A DNA stretch of 64,000 nucleotides from Bradyrhizobium erythrophlei (GCF_900142985.1 NZ_LT670849.1:4852501-4916500), one strand, 5' to 3'. Numbered from the stretch's first letter, positions 50,421-59,167 are shown. Notes: generated from the sequence alone by a model not told the origin. A program made the numbers and translations.

Positions 50421-51388
50421 GCTTGAATCCTGGTGGGGCCTTGAGTCCTGGCGGGGCCTTGCGCCTCGGGTGGGTCCGCGAGTTCCGGAAGCGCGGGAGC
50501 CGCTGAACGCATTGGTGTTCCGGACTGCTCACCCAGCGCCAGCAATAGCGAATCGACCGGACGGCTTGCGGGATAGGCGATCAGCACGGTCAGTCCACCG
50601 GCGCCGACCTCGATGCTGGTGCGGCCGCCGCCAACAAAGACTGATTGTCCGATGGATACGGCAGACAATCCGATTGCCGCGTGACCATCGAGAACGAGGA
50701 TCCAGGTCTCAGGCTCGGCAAGCAGCGCCCAGCTTGAACCCTCAGGCAGCTCAGCCCGCTCCAGGACGAAATGCCGGCTCGCAATGAGCGCCGTTCGGAC
50801 CGGCGTCAGGCGGGCCGGATGGCAGGACGCCCGAAGCGGCCACGGGTGGGCGACCGCGACGCCGTTGTCTTCATGCAATTCGCGTTGCCTTCCAAAATCG
50901 AACAGGCGGAATGTCGCGTCGCTGCGCTGCTGAATTTCGGCAAGCACGATCCCGGCGCCGATGGCATGGATGGTGCCGGCCGGGATGTAGATCACGTCGT
51001 TCTTCGCGACCGGGCGCCAGTCGACCAGCTCGGTGATGGAACCGTTCCGGATTGATACACTTAGCTGCTGTGGCGTTATGCGGTGCGTCAGTCCCACGCC
51101 TATCCGCGCGCCGGGCTCGGCCGAAAGGATATACCATGCCTCGCTCTTGCCGTTCGGCATTCCCATTGCGCGGGCGAAAGTGTCGTCCGGATGAACCTGG
51201 ATCGATAGCGGTTCGCTGGTGAACAGGAGTTTGAGAAGCAAGGTCGGAGTGCGGGCATCCTTGCCGGCTCGTTCGAACCACAGTTCGCCGATGGCATCAT
51301 CCGAACCGTCAAGGCTGCTCCAGGGGTGCAGATCGCGGACCCCCCACGGCTTGTGGACGGCCCGTACGGCGGCAAGCTCGGTGGCCAT
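50417..51388 (-). CDS. manA: Class I mannose-6-phosphate isomerase
   Basis: Interconverts fructose-6-phosphate and mannose-6-phosphate, feeding GDP-mannose. The 323-residue cupin has KPWGVRDLHPWSSLDGSD, the zinc motif LSIQVHPDDTFA (Gln, His) and IYIPAGTIHAIGAGIVLAEI (second His), all in order. The C-terminal half is another cupin-like lobe, and the last 25 residues are Pro-rich. It is first in an operon in which its stop overlaps the GT start, so the mannose supply is coupled to the glycosyltransferase. No strong Shine-Dalgarno (CAGGACA). Confidence 0.9.
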   Translation of the reverse strand: MATELAAVRAVHKPWGVRDLHPWSSLDGSDDAIGELWFERAGKDARTPTLLLKLLFTSEPLSIQVHPDDTFARAMGMPNGKSEAWYILSAEPGARIGVGLTHRITPQQLSVSIRNGSITELVDWRPVAKNDVIYIPAGTIHAIGAGIVLAEIQQRSDATFRLFDFGRQRELHEDNGVAVAHPWPLRASCHPARLTPVRTALIASRHFVLERAELPEGSSWALLAEPETWILVLDGHAAIGLSAVSIGQSVFVGGGRTSIEVGAGGLTVLIAYPASRPVDSLLLALGEQSGTPMRSAAPALPELADPPEAQGPARTQGPTRIQA

Positions 51389-51739
51389 GAGTTGTCCTGA
51401 TCCATGACGCGCACGTCGGGGCGACGTGCCGTCGGCTGATACATCCGCAAGATTTGGCTTAGCTGAGGCGTCGCGTTTTCGAGCGGACTTCGCCGCAAGA
51501 ACTGATCACGCTATTGCCCGTTGCGAAGTTCGTGGAAGTGAGTGCTGCGACAGCGCACGAACCGCGGAAAGTGGGCGTTCCCTCGACATATAAGGACTGT
51601 TCCACCCGATAACAACCTTCGTTGACCGGTCCGAACGCGAAAGGCCCGATTACGGTGGCGTCGCGGACGCCGCAAGCCGTCCAGCGTTGACCTTTTCCTG
51701 AAGCTTTTCGGCCTCAAGCTGTCCGGACGGTCGCTCTCT
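51389..51739. other. Intergenic stretch with a degenerate palindromic element
   Basis: Upstream of manA. Apart from the element at 51517-51578 no gene, RNA or clear promoter is seen. The short open frames have no ribosome sites. Confidence 0.45.
51517..51578. repeat. Degenerate copy of palindromic element B
   Basis: GCGAAGTTCGTGGAAGTGAG, then TGCTGCGACAGCGCACGAAC and CGCGGAAAGTGGGC align with element B at 13803-13878, but the CTAG ends are lost and arms have diverged. Confidence 0.7.
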
Positions 51740-52216
51740 TCACTGTGGCTCGAAACGGGTCACTATCATGATCGGATAGTTGCGAGACCGGTCAGCCTGA
51801 ACCACGTAAGCTTGGACCACGGCATAAACTTCCACGGGACTGCCGAGCTTGGCGTCGGCACCTAGGCCGGGGACCAAAACATCCTCAACATAAGCCGCAA
51901 TTGTTCGCCCCGTGTTCGACGTGAATGTAAAACAATGGTTGATGCTGACCTGCTGAAGGAAATTTTCGGACCCTGTCAGTCGTAACGCCGTCTCGAGCGG
52001 TGCGTTGCTGCAGGACACAGGAAACGACCGCAAGGTCGCTACGAACCTGACCTTATCTAGCTCCGCCGTGTAGGAGACGCCTGGACCGTCCGCTTTGGTG
52101 ATGTCGTTCCATCTCTCGAATACTGCATCGAGCGTGGTTTCTCGGTAACCGCTGAAATTTTGCGCCAAGGCACAGGTGGCGAGGAAAAACAGAACAACAA
52201 GCGCGCGCCAGACCAA
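51740..52216 (-). CDS. Exported hypothetical protein, 158 residues
   Basis: The first residues VWRALVVLFFLATCALAQNF are a Sec signal peptide cleaved after ALA. The mature part (SGYRETTLDAVFERWNDITK, VRFVATLRSFPVSCSNAPLE, HCFTFTSNTGRTIAAYVEDV) has two Cys that may pair in the periplasm. No family is recognised; the C-terminal beta segments (VEVYAVVQAYVVQADRSRNY) resemble small beta proteins. The start is TTG 52216 with AGGAG six bases upstream. Alone in the region, no operon partner. Confidence 0.7.
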   Translation of the reverse strand: MVWRALVVLFFLATCALAQNFSGYRETTLDAVFERWNDITKADGPGVSYTAELDKVRFVATLRSFPVSCSNAPLETALRLTGSENFLQQVSINHCFTFTSNTGRTIAAYVEDVLVPGLGADAKLGSPVEVYAVVQAYVVQADRSRNYPIMIVTRFEPQ

Positions 52217-52402
52217 GCGAGTCTCCTGAAGAATACCACCTTAGATGTGCAACATTATTCTGCAGGTAAGATATTTTCAAGCAAAGCGTCGGAATGACCG
52301 GTTGGGTCATTTTTGCCGAGACGGCGGCGCCGAGCGGGCGCTTCGGACTTTGCAAAGCCGCGTCAAGCCGGGCGGATCGGGTGGGCGGTACTCAGCGCGC
52401 CG

Positions 52403-53257
52403 TTATTGCTGCTGCTGATTGGCTGCTGCCGCCGCGAGCAGTCCGGGATCGTCTCGCAGCTTTTCGGCTTCGACCTGTCCGGACGGCGTGTTGTCGTCGA
52501 GGAAGCGATCGAGAATCGACTGGATCGTGCTCTTGACGCCGTCCGGGCCGCGGTCGCTCAGCTCGTTATGCTGGTAGGGGGTCTTGACCACGGTGATGCC
52601 GGCCTTCTGGCACATCTCCTCGTCTGGTACGACGCCGGGATCAGCCTTGAACACCGGATCCTTGGAGCGGAACGACAGGATCTTGAACTTGCCGTCGGTG
52701 ATGAAGGGGACACGCAGGTTGTCGAGCGTCACCACCTTCTTGATCAGTTCGGGATGGCGCTTGGCGAAGTACATCGAGATATCGCCGCCATTGGAATGGC
52801 CGACCATGGTGAGCCGGTGATAGTCGGCGTTCGGATAGCTGTTCTTCAGCTCGTCCAGCACAAACATGATGTTGGCGATGCCTTTATTGTAATGCGGCCG
52901 GCGTCCGACATATTCCTCATCGGCCTGCGTCACCATCGCCCCGTCGGCCTCGATGTCGTGCTGAACGCTCACGACCAGATAGCCGCGCATCGCAAACACG
53001 TTCGACAGGAACGAGTATTCGGTGAATTTGACCGTGTTGCCGTGGTTGAGGATCGCCACCGGCAGCGTGATCATGTCGGCGATCGATTCCATTTCGCGGT
53101 CGCGTCGCACCGAAATATCGACCTCGACCGGGCGGTCGGTCCGCATCGGGTCGTACAGCGTCAGCGTCTTGTGACGGATCGCCCACTTGCTGGCCGTGAA
53201 ATAGCCAGCCGCGGCCAGCACGCAAATCGAAAGCAGAATGGTCATTCCGCGTTTCAT
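52403..53257 (-). CDS. Membrane-anchored alpha/beta hydrolase (chlorophyllase/acetylhydrolase-like)
   Basis: A 284-residue hydrolase with an N-terminal signal anchor (MKRGMTILLSICVLAAAGYF) so the domain faces the periplasm. The nucleophile elbow is MVGHSNGGDISMY (Ser), the oxyanion segment ITLPVAILNHGNTVKFTEYS, an Asp lies in SFRSKDPVFKADPGVVP and the His in TPYQHNELSDRGP. The tail is Gln-rich. GAGAGG precedes ATG 53257. The fold is like PAF-acetylhydrolase or secreted esterases; the substrate is unknown. Confidence 0.85.
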   Translation of the reverse strand: MKRGMTILLSICVLAAAGYFTASKWAIRHKTLTLYDPMRTDRPVEVDISVRRDREMESIADMITLPVAILNHGNTVKFTEYSFLSNVFAMRGYLVVSVQHDIEADGAMVTQADEEYVGRRPHYNKGIANIMFVLDELKNSYPNADYHRLTMVGHSNGGDISMYFAKRHPELIKKVVTLDNLRVPFITDGKFKILSFRSKDPVFKADPGVVPDEEMCQKAGITVVKTPYQHNELSDRGPDGVKSTIQSILDRFLDDNTPSGQVEAEKLRDDPGLLAAAAANQQQQ

Positions 53258-53503
53258 CGCCGCCTCTCTCGTCTGAAATTGTCGGTTGAAAAAGCCGAGA
53301 GCATTTTCTCGCCGTTTCGTCACAGCGGCGTGACAGCAGGATATTCGTCACAACGACGTGACATCCGTGCCAGAGCCTTGTGAATCAAGCACTTGGCTGC
53401 CGGCCGAGGATGATGCGCCCCTGTTTCCCACGGCTGGCTGGGCGCGCTATGGTAGTCGGCTATGGGGTCGGCCCATTTTGATGGCTAGGGGGAGTTTTCA
53501 TCG

Positions 53504-53890
53504 ATGTCACTTGATCGCGTCAGCAAATATGCGCCCGAAATACTCGGCATCGCCCGCGTGGTGATCGGACTTTTGTTTCTGGAGCACGGTACCTCGAAGC
53601 TGTTCGACTTTCCGCACGGACCGGTCCAGCCGGCCATGGGCTCGCTCATCTGGTTTCAGGGCATCATCGAACTGGTCGGCGGCGCGCTGTTTGCGGTCGG
53701 CTTTCTGACGCGCCCCGTGGCCTTCATTCTCGCCGGCGATATGGCAGTCGCCTATTTCATGGCCCATGCGTCGAAGGGTTTCTTCCCGATGCTCAATGGC
53801 GGCGACGCGGCCATTCTCTATTGCTTCGTCTTCCTGGTCTATTTCGTGACCGGGCCCGGCCGCTGGGCCGCGGACGCCTCGGCGAAGTGA
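53504..53890 (+). CDS. DoxX family membrane protein
   Basis: A 128-residue, four-helix protein: ILGIARVVIGLLFLEHGTSK, LIWFQGIIELVGGALFAVGF, LAGDMAVAYFMAHASKGFFP and ILYCFVFLVYFVTGPGRWAA. These match DoxX/SURF4-like proteins, some of which are quinone-linked or stress-linked; the His in LEHGTSK is the family's. GGGGGAG is before ATG 53504. The next gene in the same direction is a VOC protein, after a hairpin. Function undefined. Confidence 0.9.
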   Translation: MSLDRVSKYAPEILGIARVVIGLLFLEHGTSKLFDFPHGPVQPAMGSLIWFQGIIELVGGALFAVGFLTRPVAFILAGDMAVAYFMAHASKGFFPMLNGGDAAILYCFVFLVYFVTGPGRWAADASAK

Positions 53891-53899
53891 CGCCTCGTT

Positions 53900-53927
53900 C
53901 ACTTCTCCCCGCAAGCGGGGAGAAGTG
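53900..53927. terminator. R2-type hairpin after doxX gene
   Basis: Perfect stem CACTTCTCCCCGC / GCGGGGAGAAGTG with loop AA. It lies 10 bases after the DoxX stop codon. No T-run follows, so it may stabilise mRNA or terminate weakly. Confidence 0.7.
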
Positions 53928-54031
53928 AAGAATCAGCGGGTACCGCTTGCCGCTTTTCACGGCACGCCTTCAGTCGAACTTTTGTCATAACGACGAGGTA
54001 GAGCGCTGAAAAGCGATCGTGGAGCTTCGCC

Positions 54032-54406
54032 TTGGGTAATCTGGCAACCATCGAGGTCAAGGCTTTCGTGCCGGCGCGCGATTTCGACCTCTCCAAGCAA
54101 TTCTATCAGGACCTCGGCTTCGATATGGCGTGGTCCAGCGACGCGCTGGCGTATTTCTGCCACGGCGATTCGTCGTTTCTGCTCCAGAACTACTACGTCA
54201 AGGAACATGCCGACAACTTCATGATGCATCTGTTGGTCGAGGACGTGGACGCCTGGTGGAAGCATGTCGAGGCTCAGGGGATTGCCTCGAAATACGGCAT
54301 CAAGGCCGAGCCGCCTGAAGACCGGGACTGGGGCTTGCGCGACTTCATTCTGGTCGACCCCACCGGCGTCCTGTGGCGTATCGGCCAGGACATTCCTTCC
54401 AAGTAG
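54032..54406 (+). CDS. VOC (glyoxalase/bleomycin-resistance) family protein
   Basis: A 124-residue VOC-fold protein: LATIEVKAFVPARDFDLSKQ, FYQDLGFDMAWSSDALAYFC, then MMHLLVEDVDAWWKHVEAQG and GLRDFILVDPTGVLWRIGQD. Members bind a divalent metal or a small hydrophobic drug and act as isomerases, dioxygenases or sequestering proteins. The start is TTG 54032 with GGAG at correct spacing. Closest to the glyoxalase-like subgroup of unknown role; substrate not deducible. Confidence 0.88.
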   Translation: MGNLATIEVKAFVPARDFDLSKQFYQDLGFDMAWSSDALAYFCHGDSSFLLQNYYVKEHADNFMMHLLVEDVDAWWKHVEAQGIASKYGIKAEPPEDRDWGLRDFILVDPTGVLWRIGQDIPSK

Positions 54407-54722
54407 AGCCGACAAATAGAGCCGACGGATTCTGGAGCTTCGATTTCGAAGTTCGCAGACGATAGCCGTTGCATCGGGCCGTTGTATCGTCAGCAGACAA
54501 ACGACGGCGATGCGTGCCGTTTTCATTCATCACCATAAACACGCAGCGCCATGATGCATGGCGCTGCCGCATGTCAATGACATAACGCGCGTGCTGCGTT
54601 TTGCATTCAGCGGCAGTTCAGCGAGATGAATGCGTAGTGCGTGCCGAGCGATTGAATCACCACGTCTGCGGGTGAACGAAACGGCTCAAGTCCTGAAGCT
54701 CACTTTCCCGAAAGAGGCACTC
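54407..54722. other. Intergenic stretch with hairpin
   Basis: No gene seen. It contains a hairpin with arms CAGCGCCATG / CATGGCGCTG at 54544-54566, and a tandem duplication of AGAGCCGACAAATAG-like bases just after the VOC stop. Confidence 0.45.
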
Positions 54723-54986
54723 ATGAAATCACGCGGCTTTATTTCTGTTGTGGTCGGCGCAATGGTGCTGACACTTCCACTTGTTGGGTGCGCCACCTAC
54801 GCGCAGGCAGATGCGCTGTCAGTCCCTGCGGGACTGTTCGGTACATGCCCGCCCGGCTATTGGCTCGGCCGTGCAGGGCAGGCGTGTTGGATAAAGCAGG
54901 TGCGGCCGGGCCCGTATGGAGGGTGCCCGGCCGATTACCACCTCGGACCTCAAGGGGGCTGGTGCTGGGCGAACTACGTCGACTAG
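54723..54986 (+). CDS. Small lipoprotein with a duplicated Cys-Pro motif
   Basis: An 87-residue lipoprotein: MKSRGFISVVVGAMVLTLPL with lipobox LVGC (Cys23), then a mature domain holding two repeats, GTCPPGYWLGRAGQACW (Cys42, Cys55) and GGCPADYHLGPQGGWCW (Cys68, Cys81). Each repeat has Gly-x-Cys-Pro...Leu-Gly...Cys-Trp with Cys pairs 13 residues apart, suggesting two disulfide-stabilised loops. The ribosome site is GAAAGAGG before ATG 54723; the longer frame from 54630 lacks one. Such small lipoproteins are common in Bradyrhizobium; function unknown. Confidence 0.8.
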   Translation: MKSRGFISVVVGAMVLTLPLVGCATYAQADALSVPAGLFGTCPPGYWLGRAGQACWIKQVRPGPYGGCPADYHLGPQGGWCWANYVD

Positions 54987-55074
54987 GGCTTATCCGGCTT
55001 TGATGCGTCGAAGGATCGGTTGCTTTCGTGGCGGCGTGCATGTTGGCGCCGCCGCGCGGCAGTGCCGTCCGCCG

Positions 55075-55359
55075 TCAGATTCCATCGATGATCGCGAGGT
55101 TTCCGCTCGCACTGTTTAACCGCAATCCGATGATCTTCTGGTAATCTGCCGAGCGGTACCAACCTTCGGCTGCCGCGCGGTCGGGAAACTCGAGTATCAC
55201 TGTACGCGGTTGCCACTCGCCCTCGAGCACCGAGCACTTGCCGCCGCGGACGAGGAACTTGCCTTCGAACGGGACAAGTGTGGCGGCAACGACCTTGCCG
55301 TATTCGCTCATCATCGCCGCATCGTGGACCGTATCGGCCGCGATCACATAGGCTTTCAT
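55075..55359 (-). CDS. DUF1330 family protein
   Basis: A 94-residue dimeric alpha/beta barrel (ferredoxin-like) protein: MKAYVIAADTVHDAAMMSEY, GKFLVRGGKCSVLEGEWQPR and TVILEFPDRAAAEGWYRSAD, followed by YQKIIGLRLNSASG. These are the DUF1330 hallmarks (the Gly-rich strand and the FPDxxAAxxWYxSxxY pattern). GGAG lies before ATG 55359. The protein binds unknown small molecules. No operon partner. Confidence 0.9.
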   Translation of the reverse strand: MKAYVIAADTVHDAAMMSEYGKVVAATLVPFEGKFLVRGGKCSVLEGEWQPRTVILEFPDRAAAEGWYRSADYQKIIGLRLNSASGNLAIIDGI

Positions 55360-55427
55360 CCATTATTCTCCTGATGTCGCGATATCCTATCGAGCGCGGG
55401 AGGAAATGACGAGACGTTCATAGTTCG

Positions 55428-55551
55428 GTCGTCCCTGCGAAAGCAGGGCCCCATAACCACGGGCGTCTCGGTTTATCCGGGTGGCAGCCGGCCGTCTCAA
55501 CTTGGAGGCCGCGGCGTATGGGTCCCCGCGTGCGCGGGGACGACAGCGAGA
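55428..55551. repeat. Palindromic repeat family (GTCGTCCCTGCGAAAGCAGGG)
   Basis: Arms GGTCGTCCCTGC.. and ..GCGGGGACGACAGCGAG, with CCCATAACCACGGGC and CGGCGTATGGGTCCCCGCG between. It lies just after the CoA-transferase gene on the plus-strand side and is a common rhizobial-type repeat. Confidence 0.75.
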
Positions 55552-55557
55552 GAAATC

Positions 55558-57561
55558 CTAACGCCCGCCGCTTTCGTGCGCATCCCATCGCGCCTCATCC
55601 GCGCTTTCGAAGATGTGCGGGGCCAGCCCACGGCCCTCCAGGGCCTCACCGAGCTTGATGCGCAGGAAGCCCGAGGTCGTGTAGCGCGAGACGCCGGAAT
55701 AATAGCGGTCGGTGAGCGAGCGCACCATGGCGGAATATTCGTCGAGCAGGTCGGGCGGAATCGAGAAATTGTCGTAGTTGACGATGGCGTAGACGCGGCG
55801 GCCGAGCGGCGCGAGCTTGGCTTCGACCGCATTATGGATAGCCTCGATGTCCGCCTGGCTGCGCACCACGAAACGCTCGAGGTTGATGAAGAACAATTCC
55901 TGCTGGCGGTCATAGGTGAAGCGGTCGTCGAGCGGGATCGCGACCATGTCGCGGCGCAGATCCATCACGCCCTCGTGGAAAATGCGCGCATCCATCAGCG
56001 ACGGTTCGCGTGGGACATGCGGCTTGAAATCCATCAGCGCCAGAATATCGCGCTCGATATCGATGCCGGGCGCGACCTCGATCAATTCGAGTCCATCCGA
56101 GCCGAGCGTAAAGACGCAGCGCTCGGTGACGTACAACCCCGGCTGGCCGCGCGCGACCGCGTAAGCGCCCGAGAACGTCACATGCTCCACGGCCTCGACA
56201 AATTTTGGCGACCGCGCTTCGTCGATGATCGATAGCTTGCCCTCGGCGCAGTTGATGCGCAGTTTGCCGGCGCCGAAGGTGCCGACGAACACCACCTTCT
56301 TGGCGTTCTGGCTGATATTGATGAAGCCGCCGGCGCCTGCGAGCTTGGGACCGAACTTGGAGACATTGAGATTGCCGGACCGGTCGACCTGGGCGAGGCC
56401 GAGGAAGGCGGCGTCCAGCCCACCGCCGTCATAGAGGTCGAACTGATAGGGCTGGTCGATCACGGCCTGCGTGTTGATCGCCGCGCCAAAGTCGATGCCG
56501 CTGGCCGGAATGCCGCCGATCACGCCGGGCTCTGCGGTCAGCGTGATCAGGTCGATGATTTTCTCTTCGTTTGCCACCGCCGCAATGCCTTCGGGCATGC
56601 CGATGCCGAGATTGACGACGCTGTTGGCCTTCAGTTCGAAAGCGGCGCGGCGGGCGATGATCTTGCGCTCGCTCATGGGCAAGGCCGGCAGCGAGCCCGC
56701 GCGCACGCGAATTTCCGAGGAGAACGCCGGGTTATATTGCGTCCCAAAAGTCTGCCAGTGGTTTTCGGGCCTTGCGACCACGACGCAATCGACGAGGATG
56801 CCGGGGATTTTCACCTGGCGCGGGTTGAGCGTGCCGCTTTCGGCGACACGTTCGACCTGCGCGATCACTAGCCCGCCGGAATTATGCGCGGCCATCGCAA
56901 TCGCCAGCGCCTCCAGTGTCAGCGCTTCCTTCTCCATGGTGAGGTTCCCGTCAGGGTCGCCTGTCGTGGCGCGGATGATGCCGATGTTGATCGGGAAGGT
57001 CTTGTAGAGCAGGCAGTCCTCGCCGCCGATCCTGATCAACTCGACCAGGTCTTCCGACGTGCGCGCATTCAGCTTGCCGCCGCCGTTGCGCGGATCGACA
57101 AAGGTGCCAAGGCCGACGCGGCTGATATGGGCAGGGCGCCGCGCGGCGATGTCGCGAAACAGATGCGTGATCACGCCCTGCGGCAGGTTATAGGCTTCGA
57201 TCTGGTTCGATATCGCAAGCTGCTGCAATTTCGGCGCCAGGCCCCAATGGCCGCCGATCACGCGCTTGACGAGGCCATCATGCGCGAAGTGATTGAGCCC
57301 GCGTTCCTTGCCGTCGCCCTGGCCGGCGGCATAGACCAGCGTGAGGTTCTTCGGCTTGCCTTGCGTGTAGGGCGCGTCGGTTTCGTTTTCGAGATAGAGC
57401 GCTTCCAGGGCCAGTGCGATTTCCTCGGCAAAACCGATGCCGACGAAGCCGCCGGTCGCGACGGTGTCGCCGTCTCGGATCAGCCGCACGGCCTCCGCCG
57501 CGCTCACCACCTTGCCCTTTTCCGACAGCCGCAGGAATTGCAGGGCAGGGTGCTGGCTCAT
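55558..57561 (-). CDS. Fused acyl-CoA:acetate/3-ketoacid CoA-transferase with C-terminal extension
   Basis: Moves CoA between carboxylic acids. The 667-residue chain carries both halves of family I CoA-transferases: the alpha-like half (SAAEAVRLIRDGDTVATGGF, GIGFAEEIALALEALYLENE) and beta-like half (ANSVVNLGIGMPEGIAAVAN, LTAEPGVIGGIPASGIDFGA, which holds the candidate Glu). Propionate CoA-transferases of this single-chain type are about 520 residues; about 140 residues follow here (PSLMDARIFHEGVMDLRRDM, FINLERFVVRSQADIEAIHN), an acetate-linked appendix. AAGGAG precedes ATG 57561. It lies 29 bases after the GntP permease gene, in one operon. Confidence 0.88.
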   Translation of the reverse strand: MSQHPALQFLRLSEKGKVVSAAEAVRLIRDGDTVATGGFVGIGFAEEIALALEALYLENETDAPYTQGKPKNLTLVYAAGQGDGKERGLNHFAHDGLVKRVIGGHWGLAPKLQQLAISNQIEAYNLPQGVITHLFRDIAARRPAHISRVGLGTFVDPRNGGGKLNARTSEDLVELIRIGGEDCLLYKTFPINIGIIRATTGDPDGNLTMEKEALTLEALAIAMAAHNSGGLVIAQVERVAESGTLNPRQVKIPGILVDCVVVARPENHWQTFGTQYNPAFSSEIRVRAGSLPALPMSERKIIARRAAFELKANSVVNLGIGMPEGIAAVANEEKIIDLITLTAEPGVIGGIPASGIDFGAAINTQAVIDQPYQFDLYDGGGLDAAFLGLAQVDRSGNLNVSKFGPKLAGAGGFINISQNAKKVVFVGTFGAGKLRINCAEGKLSIIDEARSPKFVEAVEHVTFSGAYAVARGQPGLYVTERCVFTLGSDGLELIEVAPGIDIERDILALMDFKPHVPREPSLMDARIFHEGVMDLRRDMVAIPLDDRFTYDRQQELFFINLERFVVRSQADIEAIHNAVEAKLAPLGRRVYAIVNYDNFSIPPDLLDEYSAMVRSLTDRYYSGVSRYTTSGFLRIKLGEALEGRGLAPHIFESADEARWDAHESGGR

Positions 57562-57590
57562 GGCTGGCTCCTTGGGTGAAATCTACACGG

Positions 57591-59000
57591 CTAAACCAGT
57601 CCCGTGAGGTAGTAGACGGCGATCACGAAGAACACGCCGAGCGTCTTGAGACACGTGACGGCGAAGATGTCCTTGTAGGACTGCCGATGCGTCAGCCCGG
57701 TCACCGCGAGCAGCGTGATGACCGCGCCATTATGCGGCAGCGTATCCATGCCGCCGGACGCCATCGATGCGACGCGGTGCAGCACCTCCGGCGGGATATG
57801 CGCGGCTTCGGCCATGGCGATGAAGTCCTTGGCCATCGCCGCAAGCGCAATCGACATGCCGCCGGACGCCGAGCCCGTGATGCCCGCGAGCGAGGTGACG
57901 GTGATGGCCTCGTTGACCAGCGGATTCGGAATCGATTTCAGCGCGTCCTTGATGACGAGAAAGCCGGGCAGCGCCGCGATCACGCCGCCGAAGCCATATT
58001 CGGACGCGGTGTTCATGGCGGCGAGCAATGCGCCGGCGACGGCAGCCTTGCTGCCTTCCGCAAAAGTCGAGCGGAGTTTCGGGAAGGCAAAGATGAAGAC
58101 GGTGATGATGCCCGCCAGCAGCGCGCCTTCCACCGCCCAGATCGCCTTGATGCTGGCAATCGGCGTGGGGATCGCGAGGTCGAGCGCCAGCGTCAGGTCG
58201 TAACTGGCGCCATAGGCGCGATCGATCAGGCCGCCGAACAGGCCGGGAAAGCCGCCGAGCACGAGGTTGACGACAAAGACGACGATCAACGGCAGGAAGG
58301 CGATGAAGGCCGGCGCGAGATCTTTCGTATCGACCGGCGGCGGCTCGTTCAAGTGCCCCTCGCCATAGCCTTCGCCGGCCGCTGCCGCCACGCGGCGCCG
58401 CCATTCCAGATAAGTGAGGCCGAGCACCAGGATGAAGAGCCCGCCCAGCGTGCCGAGGATCGGCGCCGCGCCATTGGTGGTCTTGAAATAGGTGGTCGGA
58501 ATGATGTTCTGGATTTGCGGGCTGAACGGCAGCGAATCCATGGTGAAGGAAAACGCACCGAGCGCAATGGTGCCGGGGATCAGGCGCTTCGGGATATTGC
58601 CGGCGCGGAACATTTCCGCTGCAAAGGGGTAGGCGGCAAACACCACGACGAACAGCGACACGCCGCCATAGGTCAGCACGCCGCACACCAATACGATCGC
58701 GAGCATCGCGCGCTCGGAGCCGACCAGATCGATCACGGCCGCCACGATCGATTTGGAAAAGCCGGAGAGTTCGATGACCTTTCCGAACACCGCGCCCAAC
58801 AGGAAGACGGGAAAGTAGAGCTTCGCAAAACCCACCATCTTGTCCATGAACAGGCTGGTGAAAGCTGCGGGTACCGCGCCGGGATCGGTCAGAAGCACCG
58901 CGCCGAGCGCTGCGACCGGCGCAAACAGGATCACGCTGAAGCCGCGATAGGCGACGAACATCAGGAAAAACAGCGCGGCAAGCGCGATCAGAAAACTCAT
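57591..59000 (-). CDS. GntP family permease (gluconate/organic acid:H+ symporter)
   Basis: A 469-residue inner-membrane carrier with about 13 helices. It shows FILLGA-like VFLLGAVFGKVIELSGFSKS, VLTYGGVSLFVVVFAAYPFA, TMDSLPFSPQIQNIIPTTYF and SLAGITGSASGGMSIALAAM, then VASMASGGMDTLPHNGAVIT, the GntP family motifs. ATG 59000 is five bases after GGAGG; the frame start at 59003 (TTG) is not needed. Coupled to the CoA-transferase gene, so it probably imports a short hydroxy or keto acid that is then activated to a CoA ester. Specificity is inference. Confidence 0.9.
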   Translation of the reverse strand: MSFLIALAALFFLMFVAYRGFSVILFAPVAALGAVLLTDPGAVPAAFTSLFMDKMVGFAKLYFPVFLLGAVFGKVIELSGFSKSIVAAVIDLVGSERAMLAIVLVCGVLTYGGVSLFVVVFAAYPFAAEMFRAGNIPKRLIPGTIALGAFSFTMDSLPFSPQIQNIIPTTYFKTTNGAAPILGTLGGLFILVLGLTYLEWRRRVAAAAGEGYGEGHLNEPPPVDTKDLAPAFIAFLPLIVVFVVNLVLGGFPGLFGGLIDRAYGASYDLTLALDLAIPTPIASIKAIWAVEGALLAGIITVFIFAFPKLRSTFAEGSKAAVAGALLAAMNTASEYGFGGVIAALPGFLVIKDALKSIPNPLVNEAITVTSLAGITGSASGGMSIALAAMAKDFIAMAEAAHIPPEVLHRVASMASGGMDTLPHNGAVITLLAVTGLTHRQSYKDIFAVTCLKTLGVFFVIAVYYLTGLV

Positions 59001-59167
59001 CAAGGCCTCCCCTTGGAACGTCCCTCTGGAACGGCTCGCGTTGGTCTTGTGGTTGTTTTTGCGAACTACCCAAAGTGTGCGTCAGGTGGTCGCAGACGCG
59101 CAAGCAATTTTCAGCGACAGCGCATTGTGCGCGGGCCGCGGATAAAAATCTTGTCACAAAAGTAAAA

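Noticed and set aside
51511..51717. 68-codon minus-strand frame upstream of manA
   Set aside because: It runs through a degenerate repeat element and has no ribosome site or family pattern.
59013..59038. GGAAC...CGTT on the plus strand near 59013 as an EcfG promoter
   Set aside because: The spacer is 19 bases, outside the consensus, and no plus-strand gene follows.
57414..59165. 583-codon plus-strand frame over the GntP gene
   Set aside because: Antisense frame of low-complexity Arg/Asp/Gly/His composition; the minus strand holds an unmistakable permease.
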